Below are positions 35,151 through 45,001 of a DNA stretch of 64,000 nucleotides, in pieces. Below the pieces are notes generated by a model. The model was not told the DNA's origin, ran no database searches, and worked only from the letters and a program-made list of their open reading frames with translations. Origin of the DNA: Devosia sp. ZB163 (GTDB taxonomy: Bacteria; Pseudomonadota; Alphaproteobacteria; Rhizobiales; Devosiaceae). Position numbers and translations under genes: made by a program. How positions within the stretch are numbered: position 1 is the first letter of the stretch; each line of letters begins with the position of its first letter. Location of the stretch: NCBI RefSeq assembly GCF_028613635.1, contig NZ_JAQRMY010000004.1, positions 391,182 to 455,181 on the forward strand, in the 5' to 3' direction.

Positions 35151-37526
35151 ATGCCCTCTTTCTCCCGCGGACTTGAGAAGGCCCTCCATCAGGCGATGAA
35201 CCTGGCGCGTGAGCGTGCCCATGAGTTCGCCACCCTCGAGCACCTGTTGCTGGCCCTCACCGACGACCGCGACACCATCGCGGTGCTGACCGGCTGCGAC
35301 GTCGATATCGAGGCGCTGAAGTCGGATCTCGAGGACTTCATCAACGAGGAGCTCGACAGCCTCGTCGTGCCCAACGGGCAGGACGCGCGGCCGACCGCTG
35401 CCTTCCAGCGCGTGATCCAGCGCGCCGTCATCCATGTGCAGTCCTCCGGCAAGGAGGAGGTTACTGGTGCCAACGTGCTCGTCGCGATCTTCGCCGAGCG
35501 CGAGAGCCATGCCGCCTACTTCCTCGAGCAGCAGGACATGACGCGGCTCGACGCGGTCAACTTCATCTCCCACGGCATCACCAAGTCGGGTCCGAGCGAG
35601 GAGCGCCGCGTTCGTGGCGCCGAGAGCCCGACCGGGCACGGCCAGGGCGAGGAGGGCGAGCGCGCCGGCAACGGGCAGAACTCGGCCCTCGCCGACTTCT
35701 GCGTCAACCTCAACGAGAAGGCCCGGGCGGGCAAGATCGATCCGCTGATCGGCCGCGACTCCGAGCTGCGCCGCACCATCCAGATCCTTTGCCGGCGTTC
35801 GAAGAACAACCCGCTCTATGTCGGGGACGCGGGCGTGGGCAAGACCGCGATCGCCGAGGGCCTGGCCCGCAAGATCGTCGAGGGCGATGTCCCCGAGGTG
35901 CTGCGCGAGTCGGTGATCTACGCGCTCGACATGGGCTCGCTGCTTGCCGGCACCCGCTATCGCGGCGACTTCGAAGAGCGGCTCAAGGCCGTGATGAAGG
36001 AGCTCGAGAAGCACCCGGACGCGATCCTGTTCATCGACGAGATCCACACCGTGATCGGCGCCGGCGCCACTTCGGGCGGCGCGCTCGATGCTTCGAACCT
36101 GCTGAAGCCGGCCCTGGCTTCGGGCAACATCCGCTGCATCGGCTCGACGACCTACAAGGAATACCGCCAGTTCTTCGAGAAGGACCGGGCACTCGTGCGC
36201 CGCTTCCAGAAGATCGACGTGGCCGAGCCGACCATTCCGGACGCCATCGAGATCGTGAAGGGCCTGCGCCCGTACTTCGAGGACTACCACAAGCTCAAGT
36301 ACACCGATGATGCCCTCAAGGCCGCGGTGGAACTGAGCGCGCGGTACATCAACGACCGCAAGCTCCCGGACAAGGCGATCGACGTGATCGACGAGACGGG
36401 CGCCAGCCAGATGCTGCTCACGCCTGACCAGCGCAAGACCACCATCGACGTGAGCGACATCGAGAACACCATCGCGACCATGGCGCGGATTCCGCCCAAG
36501 TCGGTGTCGAAGTCGGATTCCGAGCTGCTCGCCAACCTTGAGAACAATCTCAAGACCGTGGTGTTCGGCCAGGATGCGGCGATCACGGCCCTCAGTTCGG
36601 CGATCAAGCTGGCGCGTGCGGGCCTCCGCGAACCGGAAAAGCCGATCGGCTCGTACCTGTTCACCGGCCCGACCGGCGTCGGCAAGACCGAGGTGGCAAA
36701 GCAACTGGCGGATACGCTGGGTGTGGAGCTCCTGCGCTTCGACATGTCGGAGTACATGGAGCGGCACACGGTCAGCCGCCTGATCGGCGCGCCTCCCGGC
36801 TATGTCGGGTTCGACCAGGGTGGCCTGCTCACCGATGGCGTGGACCAGCATCCGCACTGCGTGGTGCTGCTCGACGAGATCGAGAAGGCTCATCCGGACC
36901 TGTTCAACATCCTGTTGCAGGTGATGGACCACGGCAAGCTGACGGACCACAACGGCAAGTCGGTCGACTTCCGCAACGTGATCCTGATCATGACGTCCAA
37001 CGTCGGCGCGATGGAACTGCAGAAGTCGCCAATCGGCTTCGGCCGGAAGCGCGAGCAGGGTGACGACGAGGAAGCGGTCAACCGGATGTTCACGCCGGAG
37101 TTCCGCAACCGGCTCGACGCGATCATCTCCTTCGGTCCGCTGCCGCCGGCAGTTGTCCGTCGCGTGGTCGAGAAGTTCGTCCTGCAGCTCGAAGGCCAGC
37201 TGGCCGAACGCGGCGTGACGATCGAGCTGACCCCGGAAGCCGCCGAGTGGCTGGCGATCCGCGGCTACGACGAGCGCATGGGCGCGCGTCCGCTGGGCCG
37301 CGTGATCCAGGAACACGTCAAGAAGCCGCTGGCCGACCAGGTGCTGTTCGGCGAGCTGCAGAATGGCGGTTCGGTGACGGTGGCCGTTGTGGGCGTCGGT
37401 CCCGACGCGAAGCTCGAGCTGATCTCGGTGCCGCCGCGGCCGGCGCGCCCCAAGGCCATCACCGGCCCCAAGGGTGGGGCCAAGAAGGCCAAGGCCGCCG
37501 ACAAGCCGGCGGAAGAGAAAAGCTGA
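35151..37526 (+). CDS. clpA: ATP-dependent Clp protease ATP-binding subunit ClpA
   Basis: ClpA is the hexameric AAA+ unfoldase that feeds ClpP. The 791-residue protein has a Clp N domain (about 1-145), a first ATPase with GDAGVGKT near 225, a second with GPTGVGKT near 506 and the ClpP-docking [10 protein letters not shown] loop near 625. The tail is Lys/Ala/Pro-rich. The AGGAACGG site lies just before the ATG. An intrinsic terminator follows at 37551. Confidence 0.97.
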   Translation: MPSFSRGLEKALHQAMNLARERAHEFATLEHLLLALTDDRDTIAVLTGCDVDIEALKSDLEDFINEELDSLVVPNGQDARPTAAFQRVIQRAVIHVQSSGKEEVTGANVLVAIFAERESHAAYFLEQQDMTRLDAVNFISHGITKSGPSEERRVRGAESPTGHGQGEEGERAGNGQNSALADFCVNLNEKARAGKIDPLIGRDSELRRTIQILCRRSKNNPLYVGDAGVGKTAIAEGLARKIVEGDVPEVLRESVIYALDMGSLLAGTRYRGDFEERLKAVMKELEKHPDAILFIDEIHTVIGAGATSGGALDASNLLKPALASGNIRCIGSTTYKEYRQFFEKDRALVRRFQKIDVAEPTIPDAIEIVKGLRPYFEDYHKLKYTDDALKAAVELSARYINDRKLPDKAIDVIDETGASQMLLTPDQRKTTIDVSDIENTIATMARIPPKSVSKSDSELLANLENNLKTVVFGQDAAITALSSAIKLARAGLREPEKPIGSYLFTGPTGVGKTEVAKQLADTLGVELLRFDMSEYMERHTVSRLIGAPPGYVGFDQGGLLTDGVDQHPHCVVLLDEIEKAHPDLFNILLQVMDHGKLTDHNGKSVDFRNVILIMTSNVGAMELQKSPIGFGRKREQGDDEEAVNRMFTPEFRNRLDAIISFGPLPPAVVRRVVEKFVLQLEGQLAERGVTIELTPEAAEWLAIRGYDERMGARPLGRVIQEHVKKPLADQVLFGELQNGGSVTVAVVGVGPDAKLELISVPPRPARPKAITGPKGGAKKAKAADKPAEEKS

Positions 37527-37550
37527 GATCCCATGCAGGGACTTATGCAA

Positions 37551-37576
37551 GGCCGGGAGCGATCCCGGCCTTTTTC
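37551..37576 (+). terminator. Intrinsic terminator after clpA
   Basis: GGCCGGGA (37551-37558), loop GCGA, TCCCGGCC (37563-37570) and TTTTT give a textbook terminator. Its T-tail runs directly into the GGGGGG ribosome site of the next gene (37579-37584), so the downstream SDR either has its start site of transcription here or depends on read-through. Confidence 0.92.
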
Positions 37577-37590
37577 TTGGGGGGAATGAA

Positions 37591-38331
37591 ATGAGACTAG
37601 AGGGCAAGACGATTGCCATCACCGGCGCGGCGCGCGGGCTGGGCGCAGCGCTGGCGATTGTCGCAGCGGACCGCGGCATGATCCCGCTGCTGCTGGGACG
37701 CAATACGGCCGGCATCGGCGCGGTGGCCGATGCGATCGAGCAGCGAACGGGGAAGCGCCCCGACGCCTTCGTCTGCGACCTGGCCGACCCGCTGTCGGTG
37801 ACCGGCGCGGCGAGCAAGATCGCCACGGTGCATCCCGAGCTCGATATCCTCGTCAACTCCGGCTCGCAGTGGGTAGGCGGCGCCTACACGGCAATGACCG
37901 ACGCGCAGATCGCCGCCGTCGTCGACTCCACGGTGACCGGCACCATGGCACTGACGCGCCGGATGCTGCCGCTGCTGCTGAAACGGCCGGAGGCGGATAT
38001 CCATACCGTGGTGTCGATGAGCGGGCTGCCCTATGCGCGGATGCGCGGCTCGTCCGTACCGTTCGTGGCCGCCAAGCACGCCCAGAACGGCTTCGTGCAG
38101 GCGCTGACCGAGGAAATGGCGGGCACGAGCGTGCGCGTCACCTCGGTCTATCCCGGGCATATCGAGGACACCTCGCCCCTCGAGGAGAGTTGGGACCACC
38201 CGCGCGGCATCGAGGATGCGCTGAGCGACAAGGACGTGGTGGACTCGATCCTGTTCGTCCTCGGCCAGCCGCGGAACGTGGCGATCCGCTCGCTGGTGAT
38301 CGAACGGGCCCGGACTGAGTTCTTGAGCTAG
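37591..38331 (+). CDS. SDR family protein with Phe at the catalytic Tyr position
   Basis: The 246-residue short-chain dehydrogenase has the cofactor motif TGAARGLG (11-18) and NSG at 89-91 in the place of NAG. The usual Ser is present (VSMSG, 142-144), but the Y-x-x-x-K pair reads F158-V-A-A-K162; the codon at 38062-38064 is TTC. Loss of the catalytic Tyr suggests altered or lost oxidoreductase activity. It ends in a convergent four-base overlap with the DUF1275 gene. Confidence 0.88.
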   Translation: MRLEGKTIAITGAARGLGAALAIVAADRGMIPLLLGRNTAGIGAVADAIEQRTGKRPDAFVCDLADPLSVTGAASKIATVHPELDILVNSGSQWVGGAYTAMTDAQIAAVVDSTVTGTMALTRRMLPLLLKRPEADIHTVVSMSGLPYARMRGSSVPFVAAKHAQNGFVQALTEEMAGTSVRVTSVYPGHIEDTSPLEESWDHPRGIEDALSDKDVVDSILFVLGQPRNVAIRSLVIERARTEFLS

Positions 38332-38954
38332 CGGAGCGCGAGGCCGACAAAGAAGGCGGCGTAGATCGTGGCAGGCAGGGCGAGGGCCCAGAGGTGCCAG
38401 GCGCCATAGGCGACGCCGCCGACAAGGGCGCCGAGCAGCAGCGCCAGCCAGACCAGCAGGTGCTGGAGCCAGCGCAGCGGCGGCGCTTCGCCGCGCACTG
38501 TGCGGGCGAGATCCTGGCCGACGGCGAACAGTGTGCCGGTGACGAAGGTCGCGCCGAGGCGGACGGCACCGCGTGGCGACATGATGGCGTTCTGCGCACC
38601 GGCTGCGGTTGCCAGCGCCAGCATGGCCTGCGCGGCGGAGAACCCGAGCCCGCTGAGCGCCAGCGTGATGCCGAGGCCGGCGAGCACCAGCGCCAGCACA
38701 CCCATCGAACGGCGCCGGTCGGTGCTGCCGCCGACGAGGCTGCCGAGGAAGCTGCCCACCACGAACATGACGATGAGTCCGGCAGGCAGCGCGAGGGCCG
38801 GCCCCAGATGCGCCAGCCCGGCGCCGAGCTGCGTGGTGTTGCCGCTCATGAACGAGGTGTAGAAGCCGCCCAGCTCGATGAAGCCGACGACGTCGATCAT
38901 CCCGGCGGCGGCGGTGAGCAGCAAGCCGAGGCTGAGCTGCGGGACGGGCGTCAC
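38328..38954 (-). CDS. YoaK family (DUF1275) membrane protein
   Basis: The 208-residue protein has about six membrane segments and the DUF1275 signatures AGMIDVVGFIELGGFYTSFMSGNTT (in part) and AAGAQNAIMS with GATFVTGTL. It resembles small transporters, but no substrate is known. The GTG at 38954 follows the HIT-gene stop after one base, so they are coupled. Confidence 0.88.
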   Translation of the reverse strand: MTPVPQLSLGLLLTAAAGMIDVVGFIELGGFYTSFMSGNTTQLGAGLAHLGPALALPAGLIVMFVVGSFLGSLVGGSTDRRRSMGVLALVLAGLGITLALSGLGFSAAQAMLALATAAGAQNAIMSPRGAVRLGATFVTGTLFAVGQDLARTVRGEAPPLRWLQHLLVWLALLLGALVGGVAYGAWHLWALALPATIYAAFFVGLALR

Positions 38955-38955
38955 G

Positions 38956-39378
38956 TCAGGCGAGCGCGGCAGCGATGGCCTTGGCCTGCTCGGCGAGCTC
39001 GGCGTCGTCGGCCTTGCCCTGACCGTGCCGGCCGAGTTCCACGCCCTCGTAGATGGGGATGACGTGGAAGTGGAGGTGGAACACCGACTGGCCGGCGGGC
39101 GCCTCGTTGAACTGGACCACACGGATGCCGTCGGGCTGGAGCGCCTTCTGGGCGGCCTTGGCGACGCGCTGAACATGCGGGATGGCCTTGACCAGCACCG
39201 CCGGATCGGCATCCAAGAGGTTACGCGACGGCGCCTTGGGGATGATGAGCGTGTGCCCCTTGGACTGGGGGAAGATGTCCATCATCACGAAGACGTCGGC
39301 GTCCTCGTAGACCTTGTGTGCGGGGATCTCGCCGCGGATGATCTTGCCGAAGATATTGCCCGGGTCATACGCGGTCAC
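38956..39378 (-). CDS. HIT family nucleotide-binding hydrolase
   Basis: HIT proteins hydrolyse nucleoside phosphoramidates or dinucleotide polyphosphates. The 140-residue protein shows the histidine triad H101-L-H-F-H105-V and the N-terminal IFGKIIRGEIPAHKVYED segment of the Hint branch. The GTG at 39378 overlaps the stop of the glycosyltransferase gene (GTGA). Confidence 0.94.
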   Translation of the reverse strand: MTAYDPGNIFGKIIRGEIPAHKVYEDADVFVMMDIFPQSKGHTLIIPKAPSRNLLDADPAVLVKAIPHVQRVAKAAQKALQPDGIRVVQFNEAPAGQSVFHLHFHVIPIYEGVELGRHGQGKADDAELAEQAKAIAAALA

Positions 39379-40703
39379 GAAGCTTCTCCCATCTCCTGGT
39401 CGTCGGAATAGTAGTTGCCGGGGTAGGTCTCGATCGTCTCCTCGACGATATCGGCCGCGAGCCCGGTGCCGTCCTCGAGCACGAGCCGATCGCGCAGCTC
39501 GGTGGCGGCGATCTCGAAGGAGGGATCGGTCGAGAGTTCCTCGAGCGCCGAGGCGAGGATGCCCGGGGTCAGCTTGCGCAGCTTGACCGGCGCGGGTCCG
39601 CAGCCCAGTTCGTAGACGCGACGGCCCCAGTAGGGCTGATCGAAGAAGTGGGGGACGACGAAGGTCGGCCGCCCGGCAAAGAGGCCGGCATAGGTCGTTC
39701 CGGCGCCGCCGTGGTGGACGAGGGCCTTCATCAGCGGGAAGAGCTTGGTGTGGGGGGCCTTATCGATCACGTAGACGGTGTCGGGCAGGTCCTCGGCCTT
39801 GATGCCGCCCCAGCCCTTGCCGACGACGGCGCGGCCGCCCCATTCGCGCAGGGCGCGGGTGACGATCTCGGTATTGCGCTGGGCGCCCCAGGGCATCGAG
39901 CCGAAGCCGAGATAGATGGGGGCGTCGCCGCTATCGAGGAAGCGCCTGAAGTTCGCGTCGGGTTCCCAACCGGTGCTGTCGTCGAGCCGCCAGAAGCCGG
40001 TGACCGTGGTGGTCTCCGGCCAGTCGCCGGGCGGCGGGGAGATGGTACGGGAATAGGCGTGCAGGGCCGGGATCGGCTCGCCGCGGGAGTTCTTCGAAAA
40101 GCCGGAGCGCTTGCGGCTCCTGAGGCCGAGGAGCTTGGCGCGCATGCGGTCGCGCGGGAAGTCGTAGTAGCTCTGGTGGGCGGCCTGGACCACGTAGCTC
40201 AACCGGTTGAACAGCGGATCGAGGCTGATGCGGTTGAACAGCGGTTCCGGGGCAGGGCCCTCGTAGCCGAAATAGGGGAACTCACCGGTCGGATTGATCG
40301 GCTGGAAGGCCGTCATGATGGCCGGGATGTCGAGGGCTTCGGCGACATCGACCGCGAAGTTCGTGGTCTGGTGGAAGATAATGCAGTCGACATCCTGGGC
40401 GGTGGCCCAGAGGCGCCGGCAGGCTTCCTTCATGATCTTCTGGCCATCGCGCAACAGCTTGGGCGCGTAGAGCAGCGAGTTCTTCGACATCACGAGGTCG
40501 AACTGACTCTGGCGCATGAAGGCCTGGATGTCGCTGCCGAGGGTCGCGAACTCAACGCCCTGACCGCGAACGAAGGTCTCGAAGTCGCTGGTGGCGCAGA
40601 GCACCACGGAGTGGCCGCGCTTCATCAACGTGAGAGCCAGCGCAACGAAGGGTTGTACGTCACCCATCGTTCCAATCGCTGCGATCGCGATGCGCTTGCT
40701 CAT
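39375..40703 (-). CDS. UGT-type glycosyltransferase (GT1, sterol/lipid glucosyltransferase-like)
   Basis: This 442-residue enzyme has the two-domain GT-B fold. The N-terminal acceptor domain opens with IAAIGTMGDVQPFVALA, and the nucleotide-sugar domain has the UGT signature VHHGGAGTTYAGLFAGRP followed by VPHFFDQPYWGRRV. It resembles the family of UDP-glucose:sterol glucosyltransferases and related macrolide or lipid glycosyltransferases; the acceptor is unknown. The ATG at 40703 has GGAG six bases upstream. It heads a run with HIT and DUF1275 genes. Confidence 0.9.
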   Translation of the reverse strand: MSKRIAIAAIGTMGDVQPFVALALTLMKRGHSVVLCATSDFETFVRGQGVEFATLGSDIQAFMRQSQFDLVMSKNSLLYAPKLLRDGQKIMKEACRRLWATAQDVDCIIFHQTTNFAVDVAEALDIPAIMTAFQPINPTGEFPYFGYEGPAPEPLFNRISLDPLFNRLSYVVQAAHQSYYDFPRDRMRAKLLGLRSRKRSGFSKNSRGEPIPALHAYSRTISPPPGDWPETTTVTGFWRLDDSTGWEPDANFRRFLDSGDAPIYLGFGSMPWGAQRNTEIVTRALREWGGRAVVGKGWGGIKAEDLPDTVYVIDKAPHTKLFPLMKALVHHGGAGTTYAGLFAGRPTFVVPHFFDQPYWGRRVYELGCGPAPVKLRKLTPGILASALEELSTDPSFEIAATELRDRLVLEDGTGLAADIVEETIETYPGNYYSDDQEMGEAS

Positions 40704-40847
40704 GCCGTCTCCGTCCGCCGCCTCGGCAGGCCCACTCCTTGTCGGGGGAGTATGGCCTCGCTGAGGCGGGAAAATACCGCGTCGAGGTTGGTTGCGTAAA
40801 GTCAGCTGCCTTGGAACCACACCCACGGGCGCGGTGCAACAGGCATG

Positions 40848-42014
40848 CTACTGGCGCTCCCCATGTCTGAAGGGAGTATAGCGCTCCAACTGCTCCTGTT
40901 CGCGGGCCACGGAGGTCCGCTCCTGGGCGACGAAGCGGGCAATGGCGTCGCGCAGGCCGGGGTGGCCGATCCAGTGGACTGAGCGTGTGAGGGTCGGCTC
41001 GTAGCCGCGCGCCAGCTTGTGCTCACCCTGCGCGCCGGCTTCGGCGACAGCGAGCTTGTGCGCGATGGCGTAGTCGATGGCCTGATAGTAGCAGAGCTCG
41101 AAATGGAGGAAGGGCACGTTGCGGGTGGCGCCCCAGTAGCGGCCGTAGAGGCGGTCGTGGCCGATGAGGCTGAACGTGCCGGCGATCGGCTCGTCGCCGT
41201 CATAGGCGAACATCAGCAGGACACGATTGGCCATGGCGGCCGAGAGCAGGGAGAAGAAGCGCCGGTTGAGATAGGGGCGTCCCCACTTGCGGCTGCCGGT
41301 ATCCTGGTAGAATTCGAAAAACTGGTCCCAGACCGCCTCCGTCAGGTCCGAGCCGGTCAGCCACTTCACGGTCAGGCCTTCGGCGGTCAATGCATCGCGG
41401 CGTTCTCGTCGGGTAACCTTGCGGTGACGAGATGACAGGGTTTCGAGGAATTCTTCGAAGGTCGCAAAGCCATTGTTGTGCCAATGATATTGCGTGTCGT
41501 GGCGAACGAGCCAGCCGGACGACCGCGCGAGCTCGGCATCGGCCTCGGTAACGAAGGTCGCGTGGATCGAGGACACGTTGTTGCGCGTCGCCAGCATCTC
41601 GGCGGTGCGGAGGAGGGCGGTGCGGCTGGGCTCGTCGCGGGCGAGGAAGCGCGGCCCGGTAACGGGGGTGAAGGGCACCGAGCACTGGAGCTTAGGATAG
41701 TAGTCGCCGCCGGCGCGCTGGAAGGCGTCGGCCCAGCCGTGATCGAACACGTATTCGCCCTGGGAATGCGACTTCAGGTAGAGCGGCATGACGCCGAGGA
41801 TATCGTCGGACGCGTTGCTGAGGACGAGGTGCTGCGGTTGCCAGCCCGTGCGGTTGGAAGCCGAGCCGGACTGCTCGAGCGCCAGCAGGAAGGCGTGGTC
41901 GAGGAAAGGGTTATCGACGACGCCGTCGTGGCTTGGCGCCAACCCGTTCCACACCTCCGCGGGGATCTCCGCGATGGAGCCGACAATGCTGGCGCTGAGC
42001 GGGCTGTCAGGCAC
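40848..42014 (-). CDS. GNAT-fold acyltransferase, peptidogalycan biosynthesis/FemAB-like
   Basis: The 388-residue protein fits the family of PF04339 (peptidogalycan biosynthesis, FemAB-like): NPFLDHAFLLALEQSGSA, VFDHGWADAFQRAGGDYYPKL (partly), HWHNNGFATFEEFL, SSRHRKVTRRER and a C-terminal GRYWGATRNVPFLHFELCYYQ region. It is expected to transfer an acyl or aminoacyl group; the acceptor is unknown. The GTG at 42014 overlaps the end of the glycerophosphodiesterase gene by eight bases. Confidence 0.88.
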   Translation of the reverse strand: MPDSPLSASIVGSIAEIPAEVWNGLAPSHDGVVDNPFLDHAFLLALEQSGSASNRTGWQPQHLVLSNASDDILGVMPLYLKSHSQGEYVFDHGWADAFQRAGGDYYPKLQCSVPFTPVTGPRFLARDEPSRTALLRTAEMLATRNNVSSIHATFVTEADAELARSSGWLVRHDTQYHWHNNGFATFEEFLETLSSRHRKVTRRERRDALTAEGLTVKWLTGSDLTEAVWDQFFEFYQDTGSRKWGRPYLNRRFFSLLSAAMANRVLLMFAYDGDEPIAGTFSLIGHDRLYGRYWGATRNVPFLHFELCYYQAIDYAIAHKLAVAEAGAQGEHKLARGYEPTLTRSVHWIGHPGLRDAIARFVAQERTSVAREQEQLERYTPFRHGERQ

Positions 42015-42768
42015 TTGGTGGTTCGAACCCCTCGAAAACGATCTGGTCGGCCCTGCCGATGACGGCCATTGCCGCCGCCGGCGTCTTGATCGTCCAGGCG
42101 GTGACCGGAACGCCGAGAGAGCGAAACAGGCGCACGGCCGGCAGATCGAGCGAAACCTCGCGGCACGAGATGAAATCGAACCGGCTCATCGGATAGTGGA
42201 GCAGGTGGCGCAGCACGAATTTGGTGCTGTCGGATAGGTGATTGTCCCAGTCGGGCTCGTCGTAGCCATAGGTGACGATGCCAAGAGGCATCGTGGCCCC
42301 GCGCTTCCTGACTTCGATCAGGAGTTTGGGATCGAAGGATTCGATGGTCACCGGGCCGCGATAGCCCTTGAGCGCATCCATGACGGTCTGGGCGAGAACT
42401 TCGGTGGCTGCCTGGTTCGGCTGCTGCTTGAGCTCGATCTGGAGCAGGGCGCGGCCGCCGATCTGGGCAAGGAACTCGGTGAAGCGCTGCGGGGTGTCGC
42501 CTGCGGCGCTGTCGAGCAGCTTGTAGCTCGCGAGCTCGGCCATGGTGCGCGCGTTGACCGGGCCTTCGACCCCGGTCAGCCGGTCGAGATCATCGTCATG
42601 GAAGATCATCGGGATGCCGTCGCGGCTGAGCTGCACATCGCATTCGATGGCGTAGCCCTTTTCGATCGCGGCGGCGAAGGCGCTGGCGGTATTCTCGATG
42701 ATCCCGCGCCCGCGGTCATGCAGGCCACGATGGGCGATGGGACGATCGAAAACGGGTTTGGCGCACAT
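42007..42768 (-). CDS. Glycerophosphodiester phosphodiesterase, cytoplasmic
   Basis: The 253-residue TIM-barrel enzyme cleaves glycerophosphodiesters into glycerol-3-phosphate and an alcohol. It shows AHRGLHDRGRGIIENT with the catalytic His and Glu, IECDVQLSRDG with the metal ligands, and FHDDDLDRLTG with the second His. No signal peptide is present, so it is cytosolic (UgpQ-like). It is followed by the overlapping acyltransferase gene. Confidence 0.93.
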   Translation of the reverse strand: MCAKPVFDRPIAHRGLHDRGRGIIENTASAFAAAIEKGYAIECDVQLSRDGIPMIFHDDDLDRLTGVEGPVNARTMAELASYKLLDSAAGDTPQRFTEFLAQIGGRALLQIELKQQPNQAATEVLAQTVMDALKGYRGPVTIESFDPKLLIEVRKRGATMPLGIVTYGYDEPDWDNHLSDSTKFVLRHLLHYPMSRFDFISCREVSLDLPAVRLFRSLGVPVTAWTIKTPAAAMAVIGRADQIVFEGFEPPSA

Positions 42769-42846
42769 GGGATCAAGCCGTCATATGGGGTTGCGAAGGC
42801 GAGGGCGCTAGCACCCCCAGATGACAGTTGCGCGTCGCCGGAGACC

Positions 42847-43311
42847 TTAGTCCTCGACCTCGATGATGCCCTCTACCTCCACGGCGGCACCGAGCGGAAG
42901 GGCGACCATGCCGATGGCAGAGCGGGCGTGCTTGCCCTTGTCGCCCAGGACGCCGACGATGAGGTTCGACGCGCCGTTGGCGACGAGGTGATGCTCGGCA
43001 AAATCGGGGGTCGAGTTCACGAAGACGGTGAGCTTGAGAACCTTCTTGACCCGGGAGAGGTCGATGCCGGCGCTGTGGACGATCTGGCTGAGGAAGTTCA
43101 CGGCGGCAAGTTCGGCGGCGTTGCCGCCCTGCACGACGTTCATCGTCTCGCCGAGCTTGCCGGCGGCGACACCATTGGCATCGGAGGAAATCTGGCCGGA
43201 GACGTAGATGATGTTGCCGGTGCGGGTGATCGGAATGTAGGTCGCAACCGGCGCCTTCGGCTGGGGCAGCTCGTAGCCGTACTCTCGGAGCTTATCGATG
43301 GGGCTGGTCAT
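42847..43311 (-). CDS. RidA family protein (YjgF/YER057c/UK114)
   Basis: RidA proteins deaminate reactive enamine/imine intermediates. The 154-residue product is the longer YjgF-like subtype: [13 protein letters not shown] near residue 35, [16 protein letters not shown], and the C-terminal [15 protein letters not shown]; the Arg used for imine hydrolysis by the short form is seen in HARSAIGMV. The ATG at 43311 lies inside the last 20 bases of dinB. Confidence 0.9.
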   Translation of the reverse strand: MTSPIDKLREYGYELPQPKAPVATYIPITRTGNIIYVSGQISSDANGVAAGKLGETMNVVQGGNAAELAAVNFLSQIVHSAGIDLSRVKKVLKLTVFVNSTPDFAEHHLVANGASNLIVGVLGDKGKHARSAIGMVALPLGAAVEVEGIIEVED

Positions 43312-44623
43312 CCTGGTTCTCTTCTTCTTGACTGTCTGCTTGTCTACTGGCGCGAGCCTTGGCCCGGTCATACAGCTTGCCGCGCACCACTGCGTCCCGC
43401 CCAAACCGGTCCCGGACCCGATCGATCGCCCGTTCGGCGGCTGCCCTGCGGGCAACGCCTGGCTCGATGAGGTCGACCGGATCGACGCCATCTGCCGCCG
43501 AGATGCCGCTCACGCCTATGCCGATCAGACGGAACGCGGTTCCGTCGAGCTCGCGGGCGAGTAGCTGCACGCCGGTTTCGTAGAGCACGTTGGCAAGCTG
43601 CGTGGGGATCATCAAGGCCCGAGCGCGGGTGCGCAAGCGAAATCCAGCCGACTTCAGCTTCAGTGTAACGGTATCGCCGACGATGCCCTTGGCCTTCAGC
43701 CGCTCCGAAAGCCGCTCGCACAGGGCGAGTAGCTCGGTCGAAAGCTCGTCGAACGATGTGAGGTCGGTGTTGAAGGTCGTCTCGGCCGAAACGGTCTTCA
43801 TCTGGTCGTCGGTGGAGACAACCCGGGTGTCTTCACCACGCGACAGGCGGGCAAGCCGGGCTCCCGATTCGCCGTAGCGGCGCATCAGGTCGGTGGGATC
43901 GGCCTGCTGCAACTGCCCGATCGTGTCGTAGCCATCCCTGTGCAGGGTCTCGGCGAACACCTTGCCGACGCCGAAGATCAGGCTGACGGGCTGGCGAGCG
44001 AGAAAGCCCAGGGTCTCGGCCTTTCCGATCACCGCGAAACCGCGGGGCTTGTCGAGGTCCGAGGCGATCTTGGCGAGGAACTTGTTGTGGCTGAGCCCGA
44101 CCGAGATGGTGACGCCGACCTGCTGCTCGACCTGCCTCGCGAAACGCGCAAGGACCACGGCCGGGCTCGCCCGGTGCAGGGTCCCGGTGCCGGTGAGATC
44201 GAGAAAGGCCTCGTCGATCGACAGCGGCTCGACGAGGGGCGTGAGCGCGTCCATCAGGGAGCGAATCTCGCGGCTGACGGACACGTATTTCGCCATGTTA
44301 GGCGGGATGACCACTGCATTGGGGCAGAGCTTGTTGGCCTGGAACATCGGCATGGCCGAGCGCACGCCGTACTGGCGGGCGATGTAGCAACAGGTTGAGA
44401 CCACGCCGCGCGTGCCGCCGCCGATGATCAGCGGCTTGTCCACGAGGCACGGATTGTCCCGTTTTTCCACCGAGGCGTAGAAGGCGTCGCAGTCGACATG
44501 GGCGATCGACAGGGCGCCCAGTTCGCCATGAGCGATGATCCGAGGCGAGCCGCAGGCGCGGCAACGGGCGAGAGGCTCGAAGGCCTCCACCGTCGCCGAA
44601 CAGTCGCGGCAGAGCGAAAGCAT
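43292..44623 (-). CDS. dinB: DNA polymerase IV with N-terminal zinc ribbon
   Basis: This Y-family polymerase performs error-prone translesion synthesis. The polymerase begins near residue 38 with the catalytic [21 protein letters not shown] follows near 140 and the little-finger domain near 280-390. A four-cysteine element C5-x2-C8 and C21-x2-C24 precedes it, an addition seen in some alphaproteobacterial DinB. The ATG at 44623 is two bases after the DUF3572 stop. The final 20 residues are Glu/Asp/Gln-rich; no beta-clamp motif was securely identified. Confidence 0.95.
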   Translation of the reverse strand: MLSLCRDCSATVEAFEPLARCRACGSPRIIAHGELGALSIAHVDCDAFYASVEKRDNPCLVDKPLIIGGGTRGVVSTCCYIARQYGVRSAMPMFQANKLCPNAVVIPPNMAKYVSVSREIRSLMDALTPLVEPLSIDEAFLDLTGTGTLHRASPAVVLARFARQVEQQVGVTISVGLSHNKFLAKIASDLDKPRGFAVIGKAETLGFLARQPVSLIFGVGKVFAETLHRDGYDTIGQLQQADPTDLMRRYGESGARLARLSRGEDTRVVSTDDQMKTVSAETTFNTDLTSFDELSTELLALCERLSERLKAKGIVGDTVTLKLKSAGFRLRTRARALMIPTQLANVLYETGVQLLARELDGTAFRLIGIGVSGISAADGVDPVDLIEPGVARRAAAERAIDRVRDRFGRDAVVRGKLYDRAKARASRQADSQEEENQDDQPHR

Positions 44624-44625
44624 GA

Positions 44626-44898
44626 TCAGCCCGAGGGATTGAGCCGGGCCCAGACGCGCATGAAGTCGTCGGGGCCGAAGCCGTTGTTGGCCGCTAGCGA
44701 GAGGAGCAGGGCCTCGTTGGTGGCGAAGTAGTCGATGAGGCCGCGGTCGAGCGCGTCGCCCCCGACGGACCGGCGCAGCGCGTCTGGCGAGTAGCCGGTC
44801 ATGGTCATGAACTCCGCGAGCTGGGCGGGATTCTCCGCCAGGTGATGCAGGCACATTTCGCCGAGCGAGCGGCTGGTGAGTTCTATGGATCTGGGCAA
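44626..44898 (-). CDS. DUF3572 family protein
   Basis: The 90-residue helical protein matches DUF3572, an alphaproteobacterial family found beside divK/din[35 protein letters not shown] and the final [13 protein letters not shown]. Function is unknown. A TTG at 44898 is the only available start. It is cotranscribed with dinB and divergent from divK. Confidence 0.85.
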   Translation of the reverse strand: MPRSIELTSRSLGEMCLHHLAENPAQLAEFMTMTGYSPDALRRSVGGDALDRGLIDYFATNEALLLSLAANNGFGPDDFMRVWARLNPSG

Positions 44899-44921
44899 GT
44901 TCGGCGGCTCGTTTGGCGCTT

Positions 44922-44943
44922 TGGTAATCGATTGATGTTACCA
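44922..44943. promoter_or_regulatory. Palindromic element between DUF3572-dinB and divK
   Basis: TGGTAA (44922-44927) and TTACCA (44938-44943) are a perfect 6-bp inverted repeat with a ten-base AT-rich gap. It sits 24 bases upstream of the DUF3572 start and 58 bases before divK, a good place for a shared operator. The regulator is unknown. Confidence 0.4.
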
Positions 44944-45001
44944 GCAAGTTCGGGCAGAACACGAGTGCCCGGCCGACTCCAGGCGGTGGATCGGAGGCCT
45001 T

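Noticed and set aside
35082-37856. Long open frame antisense to clpA
   Set aside because: Same effect as for mfd: low-complexity His/Arg/Val product, no ribosome site, fully overlapped by clpA.
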